Shown in pieces: positions 35,028-43,736 of a stretch of 64,000 nt of DNA (position 1 is its first letter; the number at the start of each line of letters is the position of its first letter). The stretch lies in assembly GCF_022758235.1 (NCBI RefSeq), contig NZ_JALEBG010000001.1, forward strand, positions 682,001 to 746,000, written 5' to 3'. The translations under genes were made by a program, and so were the position numbers. Source of the stretch: Pontibacter liquoris. Lineage in GTDB: Bacteria > Bacteroidota > Bacteroidia > Cytophagales > Hymenobacteraceae. The notes below the pieces were generated by a model. It was not told the origin of the DNA and did no database searches. It saw nothing but the letters and a program-made list of their open reading frames with translations.

Positions 35028-36230
35028 ATGAAGATTGTTTACTTCTACCAGTACTTTGCAACCCCCAAAGGCTCTTGGGGAACCCGTGTGTATGAATTTG
35101 CCCGAGAATGGGTAGAGAAAGGCCACGAGGTAACGGTTGTTACCAGCATCTATAGTAAATCAGATCTGACCGCGACTAAGTTTATAGAAGACCAATATTT
35201 TGAGGGCATTCACGTGAAGGTTCTCAATATTGTTATTGATAACAAGCAGTCATTTTACAAACGTATCTGGACGTTTCTTCAATACAGCATTCTCTCCTCT
35301 TATTATGCACTTACCTTAAAGGCCGATGTGGTTATTGCCTCGTCAGGGCCAATAACAGTAGGCATACCGGGGCTGGTTGCCCGCTACCTGCGGGGGCGGA
35401 AGCTGGTGTTTGAAACGCGCGATCTTTGGCCGGAGGGAGCTATTGAATTAGGCATAATCAATAACCCGCTGATGAAGAAGTTAAGTTACTGGTTTGAGAA
35501 ACAGTGTTACAAAGCTTCTTCTTACATTATTACTCTGTCGCCAGGTATGACGCAGGATATAAAGCGCAGGTTCGGTATCCGTAACGTCGATGACGTAACA
35601 AATGCTGCTAACATCCCGCTTTTCTCCACTCCGGCGCCGTTTCCGAACAGTGTTGTCGAACCTTACAACTATGCTATTTATACCGGCAACATTGGCATGG
35701 TGAACAACTCCTACTGGCTCTACGAGGCAGCAAAGGAGCTTCGAAAGCTGGGCCGATCTGATATTGCCATTCTTATGATAGGAGAAGGGCAGCAGCGAGA
35801 GGAACTGGAGGAAAAAGCAAAAAAAGAAGGTGTTACCAATTTTATCCGGCTTGGCTTAATGCCTAAAGATAAGTTGGTAGGCTATGTTCAGAAAGCGCTC
35901 GTGTCTTTGGTGCCGCTAAAAGGTACTCCCGTGCTGGATACTTCATCGCCTAATAAGTTTTTTGAATCGTTGGCAGCAGGTGTTCCGGTCATTCAGAACA
36001 CACAGGGGTGGATGAAGGATTTTTTAAACGAGCACAACGTCGGTTTTACCCTTAACCCAAATGACCCGGAAGAGCTGGCAAAAACGTTGATCTGGATGAA
36101 AGATAACCCGGACAGGATTCAGCACATGGGTGCCAAAGCGCTGGATGTGGCTACCCGGTTTTTTGATAAGGATTATTTAGCAGATAAAATGCTGCACATC
36201 CTGGAAGACGTGCATGCCGCTAAGCAATAA
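35028..36230 (+). CDS. Glycosyltransferase family 4, WbuB/WcaI-like
   Basis: The 400-residue GT-B enzyme begins MKIVYFYQYFATPKGSWGTR. It has VIASSGPITVGIPGLVARYL, FETRDLWPEGAIELG and the donor-site SPNKFFESLAAGVPVIQN, all characteristic of the WbuB-like subgroup, which includes transferases for N-acetylated deoxy-amino sugars. It is peripheral to the membrane. With wecB upstream, an amino-sugar donor is plausible but not proven. It is followed by a 745-base gap before the priming transferase. Confidence 0.87.
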   Translation: MKIVYFYQYFATPKGSWGTRVYEFAREWVEKGHEVTVVTSIYSKSDLTATKFIEDQYFEGIHVKVLNIVIDNKQSFYKRIWTFLQYSILSSYYALTLKADVVIASSGPITVGIPGLVARYLRGRKLVFETRDLWPEGAIELGIINNPLMKKLSYWFEKQCYKASSYIITLSPGMTQDIKRRFGIRNVDDVTNAANIPLFSTPAPFPNSVVEPYNYAIYTGNIGMVNNSYWLYEAAKELRKLGRSDIAILMIGEGQQREELEEKAKKEGVTNFIRLGLMPKDKLVGYVQKALVSLVPLKGTPVLDTSSPNKFFESLAAGVPVIQNTQGWMKDFLNEHNVGFTLNPNDPEELAKTLIWMKDNPDRIQHMGAKALDVATRFFDKDYLADKMLHILEDVHAAKQ

Positions 36231-36975
36231 TCCAGGCAGTGACAGGTATTTAAGACCGGGATTGTCTTTATCCTTTCATGTAGGGGTGCATCGCTCCTAT
36301 AAGAATTCTTTTAAGCTACTGAGCTCCTTTCTTGACTTTTATGTGTGGTGAGGGTATCCTGTTATTTATCCCAAACAATATGGTCCAGCTAAAAGCTGCA
36401 GGCAAGTAAGCTCCCTATCCCTTGTAAATTTTCAACAAGATTTAATCTCCTGTACCTGGTTGTTATGTCCTTAGTATAAGGTATTTGGCGTTAAAAAAGA
36501 AAATTGCCGGATGGTGGTACGTTCAAATAGCTTATACTTTACAATACCAATAGTCGTGCAAAATGCGTTAACCTTTTTGAAAAAGAAAGGAGAATGGGGC
36601 GTTGTGTTTAGGCTGTTAAAAATAAAATAATTATGCATTAGAACAAAACAAATGGTAAAGAATACTAGTAATAACCTGCGGTTTGTTTTCTTAAAAAAGT
36701 AGTGAACAGGAAAGCCTTAATGGAATATATAGCTAAATTAAAAAGCTTAAAAAAATGATTTACTCATTTCTAGTAACCATTCACTAAAGAAGCCCGTTGG
36801 TTTATCAATAACTCTAACTCTTTAATAAATTAAATTTTACAGTTAGCTATACACAAACATGCCTTCGGCGTATATACAGTTACTCTGTTTTAATCTTCTT
36901 TTAGCCTTCGGTTTATTTGTGTTAAAATAATCTGTCAAATACAATTTTAATTATATTAATATAATCCTCAATACT
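36231..36975. other. Intergenic region before the priming transferase gene
   Basis: The 745 bases hold no supported gene and no strong hairpin. The right two thirds are AT-rich. The region probably carries a separate promoter for the priming transferase. TTTATTTG near 36912 is a one-mismatch -7 box, too weak to list separately. Confidence 0.5.
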
Positions 36976-37977
36976 ATGGGTATGCAAATATCTCTACCTA
37001 CCAAAGCCCTTCTTAATCGAAGCACACTCAAAGTGTTCAAAGAATATAACGTTAAGCTTAAAAAGTGTCTAATCGTTCATCCGGGAGATATGGCGGCAGA
37101 GTTTGTAAAAGAACCTGGTCTGTCTGACTTCTATTCGGTTGAATTTTGGGACGGTACCAGCCAAAAGGATCTTGCTGCAACACTTAACTCAAACAAATAT
37201 GATGTTGTGTTACTGGATCCTAGTTCTACTGTATCGTTAGACAAATCGCAGCTAAAGCATATTAACAACTTGCGGGTTAACCAGATTTCTGTCTATAACC
37301 TTGCTTCCTTTCACGAGAATTTTTCAAAGCGTATTCCGCTGGCCCACTTTAAGTCGTGGCTTATCAACAGCGATATGTTCTTTGTGAGCTCCAGAAGCAT
37401 GTTTATACTTCAGAAGCGTATCATTGATATCCTGGTTAGCCTCATGATTGCGCCATTTGCCTTAATGCTGGTGCTTTTAGCTGTGTTAGCGATAAAATGT
37501 ACATCAAGAGGTCCTGCTTTTTTCGTTCAGAAAAGGGTAGGGATGAAGGGGCGTACGTTTAAGATATTCAAGCTGCGCACTATGTATCATTCGCCAGAAA
37601 AGGAAAACAATAGCCATACTATAAAGAATGATGCCAGAATAACGCCTGTTGGATATGTGCTTCGGAAAACTAAAATAGACGAGTTACCACAGCTTTTCAA
37701 TATTTTATGCGGCCACATGAGCCTGATCGGGCCAAGACCAGAGAAAGAAGATATTGTGCAGAAGCTGATCGAAGATGCGCCTTATTATAATCTTCGACAT
37801 TCCATCCGTCCAGGTGTAACGGGTTGGGCGCAGGTTAACTATCCTACGGCTACGCCGGAGCAAAGCCTTCAGAAGCTTGAGTATGACTTGTTTTATGTGA
37901 AAAACGCCTCTCATTCTCTTGATTTCAAAATTATACTTCAAACTATCAGAGTGGTATTTACATTAGATAGTTTGTAA
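36976..37977 (+). CDS. Priming sugar-phosphate transferase (polyprenyl-P glycosyl-1-phosphate transferase)
   Basis: The 333-residue protein starts EPS assembly by moving a sugar-1-phosphate onto undecaprenyl phosphate. The C-terminal 200 residues are the bacterial sugar transferase domain. It has a hydrophobic re-entrant helix (LVSLMIAPFALMLVLLAVLAI), FVQKRVGMKGRTFKIFKLRTM, KIDELPQLFNIL, SLIGPRPE and the RPGVTGWAQVNY tail. The first 130 residues are a short Rossmann-like or receiver-like domain without the multi-span membrane part of WbaP/WcaJ; VLLDPSST resembles a receiver strand. It closes the EPS locus and is followed by a strong terminator. Sugar specificity is unknown. Confidence 0.88.
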   Translation: MGMQISLPTKALLNRSTLKVFKEYNVKLKKCLIVHPGDMAAEFVKEPGLSDFYSVEFWDGTSQKDLAATLNSNKYDVVLLDPSSTVSLDKSQLKHINNLRVNQISVYNLASFHENFSKRIPLAHFKSWLINSDMFFVSSRSMFILQKRIIDILVSLMIAPFALMLVLLAVLAIKCTSRGPAFFVQKRVGMKGRTFKIFKLRTMYHSPEKENNSHTIKNDARITPVGYVLRKTKIDELPQLFNILCGHMSLIGPRPEKEDIVQKLIEDAPYYNLRHSIRPGVTGWAQVNYPTATPEQSLQKLEYDLFYVKNASHSLDFKIILQTIRVVFTLDSL

Positions 37978-38028
37978 GCAGCTAGACCTATTCGTAAGGC
38001 AATCAGAAGCGCTTAAAGAGATCGGATA

Positions 38029-38076
38029 AAACAAAAAGCCCGGATGAGCAATTTTGCTCATCCGGGCTTTTTGTTT
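38029..38076. terminator. Bidirectional terminator
   Basis: Perfect 23-bp arms (38029-38051 and 38054-38076) with core GCCCGGATGAGC and A5/T5 flanks. It lies between the convergent priming transferase and fumarylacetoacetase genes and can end transcription from both. Confidence 0.92.
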
Positions 38077-38101
38077 GAAAGAAGCAGCTAACCTAATTAA
38101 A

Positions 38102-39373
38102 CTAACCAGCCGGCAGTATTTCGGTGCTTACCTGGCCAAAGCCAATCCGGATGCCGTGGCGCTCTCCGTAGCCGCGCATGATCACGGTATCAAAGTCGTT
38201 AATGAACTGGCGCTGGGTGCCGTCTGAGAGCGTAATGGGCTGCGTGCCGCGCCAGGTTAGCTCCAGCATCGACCCGTATGAATCTTTCTCCGGGCCGCTG
38301 ATGGTGCCGGAAGCATACAGGTCGCCGATTTGGATGTTGCAGCCATTGCTACTTTGGTGCGCCAGCTGTTGGCTGATATTCCAGTAGAGGTGTTTATAGT
38401 TAGAGCGGCAAATGCTGGTTGCCATACTTCCTTTTGGCTGCAGCAGCACTTCCAGGTTAATGTCATAATGGTGGTGGCCGGGAGAATCCAGGTAGGGAAG
38501 GGGTTTGGGGTCCTGCTCGGGGCCTTTCACTTTAAAAGGTGCCAGTGCATCCAGCGTTACCACCCAGGGCGAAATAGCCGAGCCAAAGCTTTTGGCCAGG
38601 AACGGGCCAAGCGGCACATATTCCCAGGTCTGGATATCCCGGGCCGACCAGTCGTTAAAAAGTACCAGCCCGAAAATATAATCTTCCGCTTCGGCAGGGG
38701 AGATGCTTTGCCCTAACTGGGTTTCTTTTCCGGTTATAAAAGCTACTTCCAGTTCAAAATCCAGCATCTTGCTTGGTCCAAAAACCGGAGCATCGGCATC
38801 TGCCACTTTCAATTGTCCTTTCGGCCTGTACAGGCTGGTACCCGAAACAACAATAGAGGAGGCCCGCCCATGGTAACCGACAGGCATATGTTTCCAGTTA
38901 GGCAGCAGCGCATTGGCTGGATCCCGGAACATGGCGCCTACGTTGGTAGCATGGGCCTCGCTGCTATAAAAATCGGTGTAGTTGGGTATTTTTACCGGCA
39001 GCAGCATTTCGGCCTCGCTTTGCTTTACTAGGCACTGCCGGATCAGGTTGCTGTCGCCGCTGATCTCTTCGTTGTCGTTGCGCAGCAGGTCGGAAACCCG
39101 GTTGCGAACCGCCCGCCATATTGGCTTTCCCAAGGCCATAAAGTCGTTCAGGTAGCGGCGGTGAAACACGTTCGGGTCCAGATCGATGAGTTCGAACATG
39201 TTTTGCTGGCCCACCACGCACAGATCCAGGATATACTCTCCTATTGCCACACCCACCCGCGGGTCGCGCGTATCCGTCCGGAAGATCCCATAAGGCAGGT
39301 TCTGAATCGGGAAGTCGCTGTCTGCTGCTATTTCTATCCAGGAGTGGAGGGAGGGGTCGTTTGCTTTTAACAT
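38102..39373 (-). CDS. fahA: Fumarylacetoacetase
   Basis: The 423-residue enzyme carries out the last step of tyrosine/homogentisate breakdown, cleaving fumarylacetoacetate to fumarate and acetoacetate. Motifs: DFYSSEAHATNVGAMFRD (metal and substrate site), MPVGYHGRASSIVVSGT, LDFELEVAFITGKE, FNDWSARDIQTWEYVPLGPF and SGTISGPEKDSYGSMLELTW, all diagnostic of FAH. Length matches the family. A -7 box (TATATTTG) lies 27 bases upstream. No other tyrosine-degradation gene is in the window. Confidence 0.95.
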   Translation of the reverse strand: MLKANDPSLHSWIEIAADSDFPIQNLPYGIFRTDTRDPRVGVAIGEYILDLCVVGQQNMFELIDLDPNVFHRRYLNDFMALGKPIWRAVRNRVSDLLRNDNEEISGDSNLIRQCLVKQSEAEMLLPVKIPNYTDFYSSEAHATNVGAMFRDPANALLPNWKHMPVGYHGRASSIVVSGTSLYRPKGQLKVADADAPVFGPSKMLDFELEVAFITGKETQLGQSISPAEAEDYIFGLVLFNDWSARDIQTWEYVPLGPFLAKSFGSAISPWVVTLDALAPFKVKGPEQDPKPLPYLDSPGHHHYDINLEVLLQPKGSMATSICRSNYKHLYWNISQQLAHQSSNGCNIQIGDLYASGTISGPEKDSYGSMLELTWRGTQPITLSDGTQRQFINDFDTVIMRGYGERHGIRIGFGQVSTEILPAG

Positions 39374-39399
39374 AGGAAGAAGCCTTTGGGGTGAATAAA

Positions 39400-39407
39400 C
39401 AAATATA
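39400..39407 (-). promoter_or_regulatory. -7 promoter element of fumarylacetoacetase gene
   Basis: On the minus strand the bases read TATATTTG, an exact TAnnTTTG, 27 bases before the ATG. No clear -33 TTG was found at the usual spacing. Confidence 0.5.
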
Positions 39408-39512
39408 GCTTTTTTGGCTCAGAAGGGAAACAGGGAAGCAGGGCTGTTTATCATGCCTGGCTGCAGGCCCCCCGTGCACCAGTTATACTTGCAATAGGGT
39501 TACCAGAAAACA

Positions 39513-39552
39513 AAAGCGGGTATAGCCGGCCTCTGCCCGCTATACCCGCTTT
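39513..39552 (-). terminator. Terminator of NifU-domain gene
   Basis: Perfect 14-bp arms (39513-39526 and 39539-39552) around a 12-base loop. On the minus strand the stem is followed by TTTTGTTTTC. It lies 20 bases after the NifU-domain stop codon and would end the mrp/nifU transcript. Confidence 0.8.
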
Positions 39553-39572
39553 CAGCAAGTATACGTGATAGC

Positions 39573-39842
39573 TTAGATAGATAAAGGAGCTACGTTGATC
39601 GCCTCCACCGCCCGTATCTCCGGCACTGCTTTGAGCACCGACTGCTCTACGCCCGCTTTCAGCGTCATGGTAGACATCGGGCAGGAGCCACAGGCGCCCA
39701 GAAGCTCCAGCTTCAGCACCATCTCATCGGTTACTTCCAGCACTTTTACGTTGCCACCGTCAGCTTCCAGGTAAGGCCTGATCTGGTCGAGGGCGCTTTC
39801 TATGCGGAGTAAAAAGTCCTCATCTATGTTTACTACTCCCAT
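39573..39842 (-). CDS. NifU-like C-terminal domain protein (Fe-S carrier)
   Basis: The 89-residue protein is a single NifU C-terminal (Nfu) domain. LDQIRPYLEADGGNV and GACGSCPMS with C51 and C54 are the Fe-S-binding signature. Such proteins carry and deliver [4Fe-4S] clusters in the cytosol. It lies 4 bases after the Mrp stop codon, so an Fe-S carrier and an Fe-S-linked P-loop ATPase share one transcript. It lacks the A-type domain of NfuA. Confidence 0.92.
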   Translation of the reverse strand: MGVVNIDEDFLLRIESALDQIRPYLEADGGNVKVLEVTDEMVLKLELLGACGSCPMSTMTLKAGVEQSVLKAVPEIRAVEAINVAPLSI

Positions 39843-39846
39843 TTTA

Positions 39847-40950
39847 TTAACTTTTAATTTCTACAGGTTTGGTTTGCGCAAGCGAGGCATTTCGAACAGA
39901 CACTTGTTGTGCCACAGCTTGTGCCAACTCTTTGAAAACACCAGAGGCCGGAGAATCGTTCTGCAGCACCACAGGCGTTCCGGCATCGCCGCTTTCGCGG
40001 ATGCCCTGCACCAGGGGCACCTGGCCCAGCAATGCCACTTCATACTTCTCGGCCAGGGCTTTGCCTCCGCCTTCGCCAAAGATATAATATTTATTCTCCG
40101 GAAGCTCGGCAGGTGTAAAGTAAGCCATATTCTCTACCACACCCAGCACCGGCACATTGATCTGTGGCTGACGGAACATCTGCAGGCCTTTCATAGCATC
40201 GGTTAGGGCTACTTTCTGGGGCGTGGTCACAATTACAGCGCCTGTTACCGGCAGTGCCTGCACCATAGTCAGGTGAATGTCGGAGGTGCCTGGTGGCAGG
40301 TCCAGCAGCAGGTAATCCAGCTCGCCCCAATCCACATCCGAAATAAACTGGCGCAGCGCAGAGCTGGCCATCGGGCCACGCCAGATAACAGCGCCGTCGG
40401 CGGGTGTCAGAAAGCCGATCGACATCATCTTGACGCCATACTTCTCGACCGGTAAAATATAGTTCTTGCCGTGGTCACCCTGGATCATACGGGGGCGCTC
40501 CTGCTCGGTGCCAAACATCGTAGGGATAGAAGGACCGGAAATATCGGCATCTATCAGTCCGACACGCGCGCCGGACTGGGCCAGGGCGATAGCCAGGTTG
40601 GTGGTAACCGTTGATTTGCCGACGCCGCCTTTGCCGGAGGCCACTGCAATAATGTTTTTCACGCCGTTCAGTACTTCCGAGGTATCACCGCGGCCGGAGG
40701 TCACGCGCGAGGTCATGTTTACCGTAACCTCAGCGTCTTTGTCCACCATGGTATGGATGGCCGTGATGCAGGCTTTGCGGATCAGGTCTTTGAGTGGGCA
40801 GGCAGGCGTGGTCAGGATAACGGTAAAGCTGATGTCCTTTCCGTTCACCTGCACGTCCTCCACCATGTTCAGGGTCACCAGGTCTTTGCCAAGATCCGGC
40901 TCCTCCACATAGCTGAGGGCTTTGAGTATATCTTCTTTTGTAATAGCCAT
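39847..40950 (-). CDS. mrp: Mrp/NBP35-family ATPase (ApbC-like)
   Basis: The chosen start is ATG 40950 (MAITKEDILKALSYVEEPDL), giving 367 residues. An in-frame ATG at 41034 would add 28 residues and lies upstream of the promoter box at 40977-40984. An N-terminal MIP18/DUF59 domain is followed by a deviant Walker A ASGKGGVGKSTVTTNLA. The usual C-x-x-C cluster-binding pair after VENM is absent: the bases encode ENMAYFTPAELPENKYYIFG. The enzyme is thought to help Fe-S cluster transfer, and its neighbour is an Nfu protein. Missing cysteines are noted separately. Confidence 0.92.
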   Translation of the reverse strand: MAITKEDILKALSYVEEPDLGKDLVTLNMVEDVQVNGKDISFTVILTTPACPLKDLIRKACITAIHTMVDKDAEVTVNMTSRVTSGRGDTSEVLNGVKNIIAVASGKGGVGKSTVTTNLAIALAQSGARVGLIDADISGPSIPTMFGTEQERPRMIQGDHGKNYILPVEKYGVKMMSIGFLTPADGAVIWRGPMASSALRQFISDVDWGELDYLLLDLPPGTSDIHLTMVQALPVTGAVIVTTPQKVALTDAMKGLQMFRQPQINVPVLGVVENMAYFTPAELPENKYYIFGEGGGKALAEKYEVALLGQVPLVQGIRESGDAGTPVVLQNDSPASGVFKELAQAVAQQVSVRNASLAQTKPVEIKS

Positions 40951-40976
40951 AGTGTGAATGCTAAAGAAATGCACAG

Positions 40977-40984
40977 CAAAGATA
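40977..40984 (-). promoter_or_regulatory. -7 promoter element of mrp
   Basis: The minus strand reads TATCTTTG, an exact TAnnTTTG, 26 bases before ATG 40950. A TTTG lies about 24 bases further upstream, a little far for a -33 box. It supports the shorter mrp start. Confidence 0.5.
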
Positions 40985-41445
40985 CAAACAAAAAAGTCTA
41001 TTCGCATGCAAAGCCTTAAGAGAGCAACAACCAATACAAAGTATAAGTTTTGCTCTTTGCAGATTAATCCGCATCAGCCGGTTCGGGTAAGAAAATGCAG
41101 CGGCCGTAAGTATAAGGTCCGGTGTTTTTTGGTGGGAGAAATGCCGGCAGGTTATGAAGCAGTTCGTGTATACTTTAACAGCTGCGAAGTATGAAAACCG
41201 CATCAGTTTCAAGTATAAAGTATGAATTATCTATTGGTTTGAAGTGTAAGCACGTTCTATCATGATGAAAGAAATGTGGGTGAAGTTTTTCCAGGCAAGC
41301 AGTGACCTTGTAGTATAAACGAGATAGATAAGAGCCGAAGGAGGGAAGTTGGGATAAAAGCGCTAGTTTAGGCATTGCTAGCCCTAAGCGCTCGAACCAA
41401 CAACGAACAACTTAAAACCAGCATCCAACAAACCGCTATAAATGC

Positions 41446-41453
41446 TATCTTTG
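41446..41453 (+). promoter_or_regulatory. -7 promoter element of dnaG
   Basis: TATCTTTG matches TAnnTTTG and lies 23 bases before the dnaG ATG, implying a very short leader. No clear -33 box is present. Confidence 0.5.
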
Positions 41454-41476
41454 TCATCCGCTAGTATTTTCTGCCC

Positions 41477-43390
41477 ATGTCTCTGATACCCAAAGAAACC
41501 GTTGACCAGGTTATTGCCCAAGCCGATATTGTGGAGGTAGTGGGTGATTTTGTATCGCTCAAGAAAAAGGGGCAGAACATGTGGGCCTGCTGCCCGTTCC
41601 ACCACGAAAAATCACCCTCTTTCTCAGTTTCGCCGGCGAAGGGCATTTACAAGTGCTTTGGTTGCGGCAAGGCGGGCAACTCGGTGCAGTTTATCATGGA
41701 TGTGGAAGGCACCAGCTTTCCGGAAGCCATCAAGTACCTGGCCAAGAAGTATGGCATCGAGGTGCCCGAGGAAGAGCAGCACCCAGAGTTTGCGCGTGAG
41801 CAGAGCGAGCGCGACAGCCTGTTCATTGTTTCGGAGTTTGCCAGCAAGCACTTTCAGCAGCGCCTCCACGAGCACGAACAGGGTGGGATCGGGCAGAGCT
41901 ACCTGAAGCAGCGCGGTCTGAGCGGCAACACCATCCGCAAATTTGAGCTGGGCTATACCCTGGATGAATGGTCGGACCTGACCGATGCTGCCCTGAAAGC
42001 CGGTTTTCAGCAAAAATACCTCGAAGCCACAGGCCTCACCATTGCGCGCGAAGACGGCAAACGCTACGACCGTTTCCGGGGGCGCGTGATGTTCCCCATC
42101 CATAATATTTCGGGGCGCGTGGTAGGCTTTGGCGCCCGCACGCTCAAACCCAACGACAAGAAAAGCCCCAAGTACCTCAACTCGCCCGAGTCGGATATCT
42201 ACCACAAAAGCAATGTGCTCTACGGCTTGTTCCAGGCCAAGCAGGCCATCCGGATGCAGGACATGTGCTTAATGGTGGAAGGCTACCTCGACGTGCTCTC
42301 GCTGCACCAGGGCGGCATTGAAAACGTAGTGTCCTCCTCGGGTACTTCCCTTACCGAAGGCCAGATAAAGCTCATCTCGCGCTATACCCAGAATATCACA
42401 GTGCTCTACGATGGCGATGCGGCGGGTATAAAAGCCTCGTTGCGCGGCATCGACCTGATCCTGGAAAACGGCCTGAACGTAGATGTGGTGACCTTTCCGG
42501 AAGGCGAGGACCCGGATTCCTATATCCAGAAAGTAGGCGATACGGCCTTTAAAGCTTACATAAAGGAGAAGGCGCAGGACTTTATCTCGTTTAAAACCAG
42601 CCTGTATGCCGAGGAGTCGAAGGGCAACCCGGTAAAGAAAGCCGAGGCCGTGCGTGAAATTGTAGGCTCCATTGCCAAAGTGCCGGATGCTATTAAACGC
42701 ACCATCTTTTTCCGCAGCTGCAGCCTCATTTTTGATATCGACGAGCAGATCCTCATCTCGGAGTATAATAAAATGCAGCTGCAGGACCGGCAACAACCAA
42801 AAACAGGCAACAACTATGAACCTGCTGAAGCGCCGCATGAGCCTGTTGCGCCGGAAAAGCAGGATTCGGATGTAGATGTGCTGAAGCGCTATGAGCGCGA
42901 GATCGTACGTATGCTGCTCAACTACCCGGACCGGGTGCTGGAAGAAGGCATGACCACCTGCCAGTATATGTCGGAGCAGCTGGAGGATGTGGCGTTCCGG
43001 ACACCGCTCTATGCCCGCCTGCTGGAGCTGGTAAAAGAAAAGCTGTCTGCCGGCGTGTTGCCTACAGCCGAAGATTTTATCAATTATCCCGATCAGGAAA
43101 TACGCACCGAAGCAACCAACCTGCTTTCAGACCCGCATGAGCTGAGTCACAACTGGGAAACGCACCATATTTTTGTGCCCCGCGAAACGGACCTGTTGCC
43201 TTACGGCGCAGAGCGTGCCGTGCTCCGCCTGAAATGGCGCAACGTGGAACTGCTCCTGAAAAGCGAAATCGAAAAGCTCCGCCTCGTAACAGATCCGCAG
43301 GAGCAGGACCGGCAGCTCAATAGCATCATCATGTTAAAAACACTGCACAGCCAGCTCGGCGATATGCTGGGCATTGTGGTAAATAAGTAA
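41477..43390 (+). CDS. dnaG: DNA primase DnaG
   Basis: The 637-residue enzyme makes RNA primers for replication. The N-terminal CHC2 zinc ribbon uses C39, H42 or H43, C60 and C63 (CPFHHEKSPSF...KCFGCG). The primase core follows, with FRGRVMFPIHN and FGARTL, and the Toprim part has MVEGYLDVLSLHQGG and LYDGDAAGIKAS. The C-terminal 200 residues are the helicase-binding region, with a low-complexity linker near 430-470. Length is normal. The start is fixed by the conserved MSLIPKETVDQVI. Confidence 0.96.
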   Translation: MSLIPKETVDQVIAQADIVEVVGDFVSLKKKGQNMWACCPFHHEKSPSFSVSPAKGIYKCFGCGKAGNSVQFIMDVEGTSFPEAIKYLAKKYGIEVPEEEQHPEFAREQSERDSLFIVSEFASKHFQQRLHEHEQGGIGQSYLKQRGLSGNTIRKFELGYTLDEWSDLTDAALKAGFQQKYLEATGLTIAREDGKRYDRFRGRVMFPIHNISGRVVGFGARTLKPNDKKSPKYLNSPESDIYHKSNVLYGLFQAKQAIRMQDMCLMVEGYLDVLSLHQGGIENVVSSSGTSLTEGQIKLISRYTQNITVLYDGDAAGIKASLRGIDLILENGLNVDVVTFPEGEDPDSYIQKVGDTAFKAYIKEKAQDFISFKTSLYAEESKGNPVKKAEAVREIVGSIAKVPDAIKRTIFFRSCSLIFDIDEQILISEYNKMQLQDRQQPKTGNNYEPAEAPHEPVAPEKQDSDVDVLKRYEREIVRMLLNYPDRVLEEGMTTCQYMSEQLEDVAFRTPLYARLLELVKEKLSAGVLPTAEDFINYPDQEIRTEATNLLSDPHELSHNWETHHIFVPRETDLLPYGAERAVLRLKWRNVELLLKSEIEKLRLVTDPQEQDRQLNSIIMLKTLHSQLGDMLGIVVNK

Positions 43391-43472
43391 CGATTTACCT
43401 CTCTCCGGGCTTTCCTTTTCAGAAGGCTCATACTTTAAACCAGGAGCCAGCAGTTCCGGATCAGTCCTTTCT

Positions 43473-43494
43473 GGCGCAAGCGCCCGCTTGTGCC
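43473..43494. repeat. REP-like palindrome
   Basis: Ten-base arms GGCGCAAGCG (43473-43482) and CGCTTGTGCC (43485-43494) pair with one G-T mismatch around CC. It lies in an intergenic spacer and resembles dispersed REP elements built on a CAAGCG..CGCTTG core. Only one copy was seen in this window. Confidence 0.45.
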
Positions 43495-43651
43495 CAGCCA
43501 GCTACAAGGCAGCCAAGAGAACGGTAAGAAATTCAATCCATAAATACGGTAGCCGGACTCCAAATCAAAATTTCAAATATCACCCCTTCTTCAACTAAAT
43601 CTGTACTTTAAGTGTTATTCAAATAAAATCAGGATTGCGGCATAAAACGCT

Positions 43652-43659
43652 TATTTTTG
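43652..43659 (+). promoter_or_regulatory. -7 promoter element of ribBA
   Basis: TATTTTTG matches TAnnTTTG, 77 bases before the ATG. The nearest TTG is only 14 bases upstream, so the -33 match is poor. No FMN riboswitch was recognised in the leader. Confidence 0.4.
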
Positions 43660-43736
43660 TGCTGCTTTAGCATTAGATAATAACCAAAGCCTGTTGCCGC
43701 TCAGAAGCGCCGCAGAAGGCCAAATAAAATAGTTGT

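Larger units (their letters stand above)
40951..41476. other. Divergent promoter region mrp / dnaG
   Basis: These 526 bases hold -7 boxes for both neighbours and no supported gene. AAGTATA/TATACTT-type heptamers recur (for example near 41107, 41168 and 41203). Short reading frames here are low-complexity and unsupported. Confidence 0.55.
43391..43736. other. Intergenic region dnaG / ribBA
   Basis: The 346 bases contain a REP-like dyad at 43473-43494 and a -7 box at 43652-43659. No gene or terminator with a T-run was seen. Confidence 0.5.

Noticed and set aside
40951..41034. N-terminal extension of Mrp from ATG 41034
   Set aside because: It would start upstream of a good -7 box, and the extra residues are hydrophobic and unlike Mrp. 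The conserved protein begins at ATG 40950.
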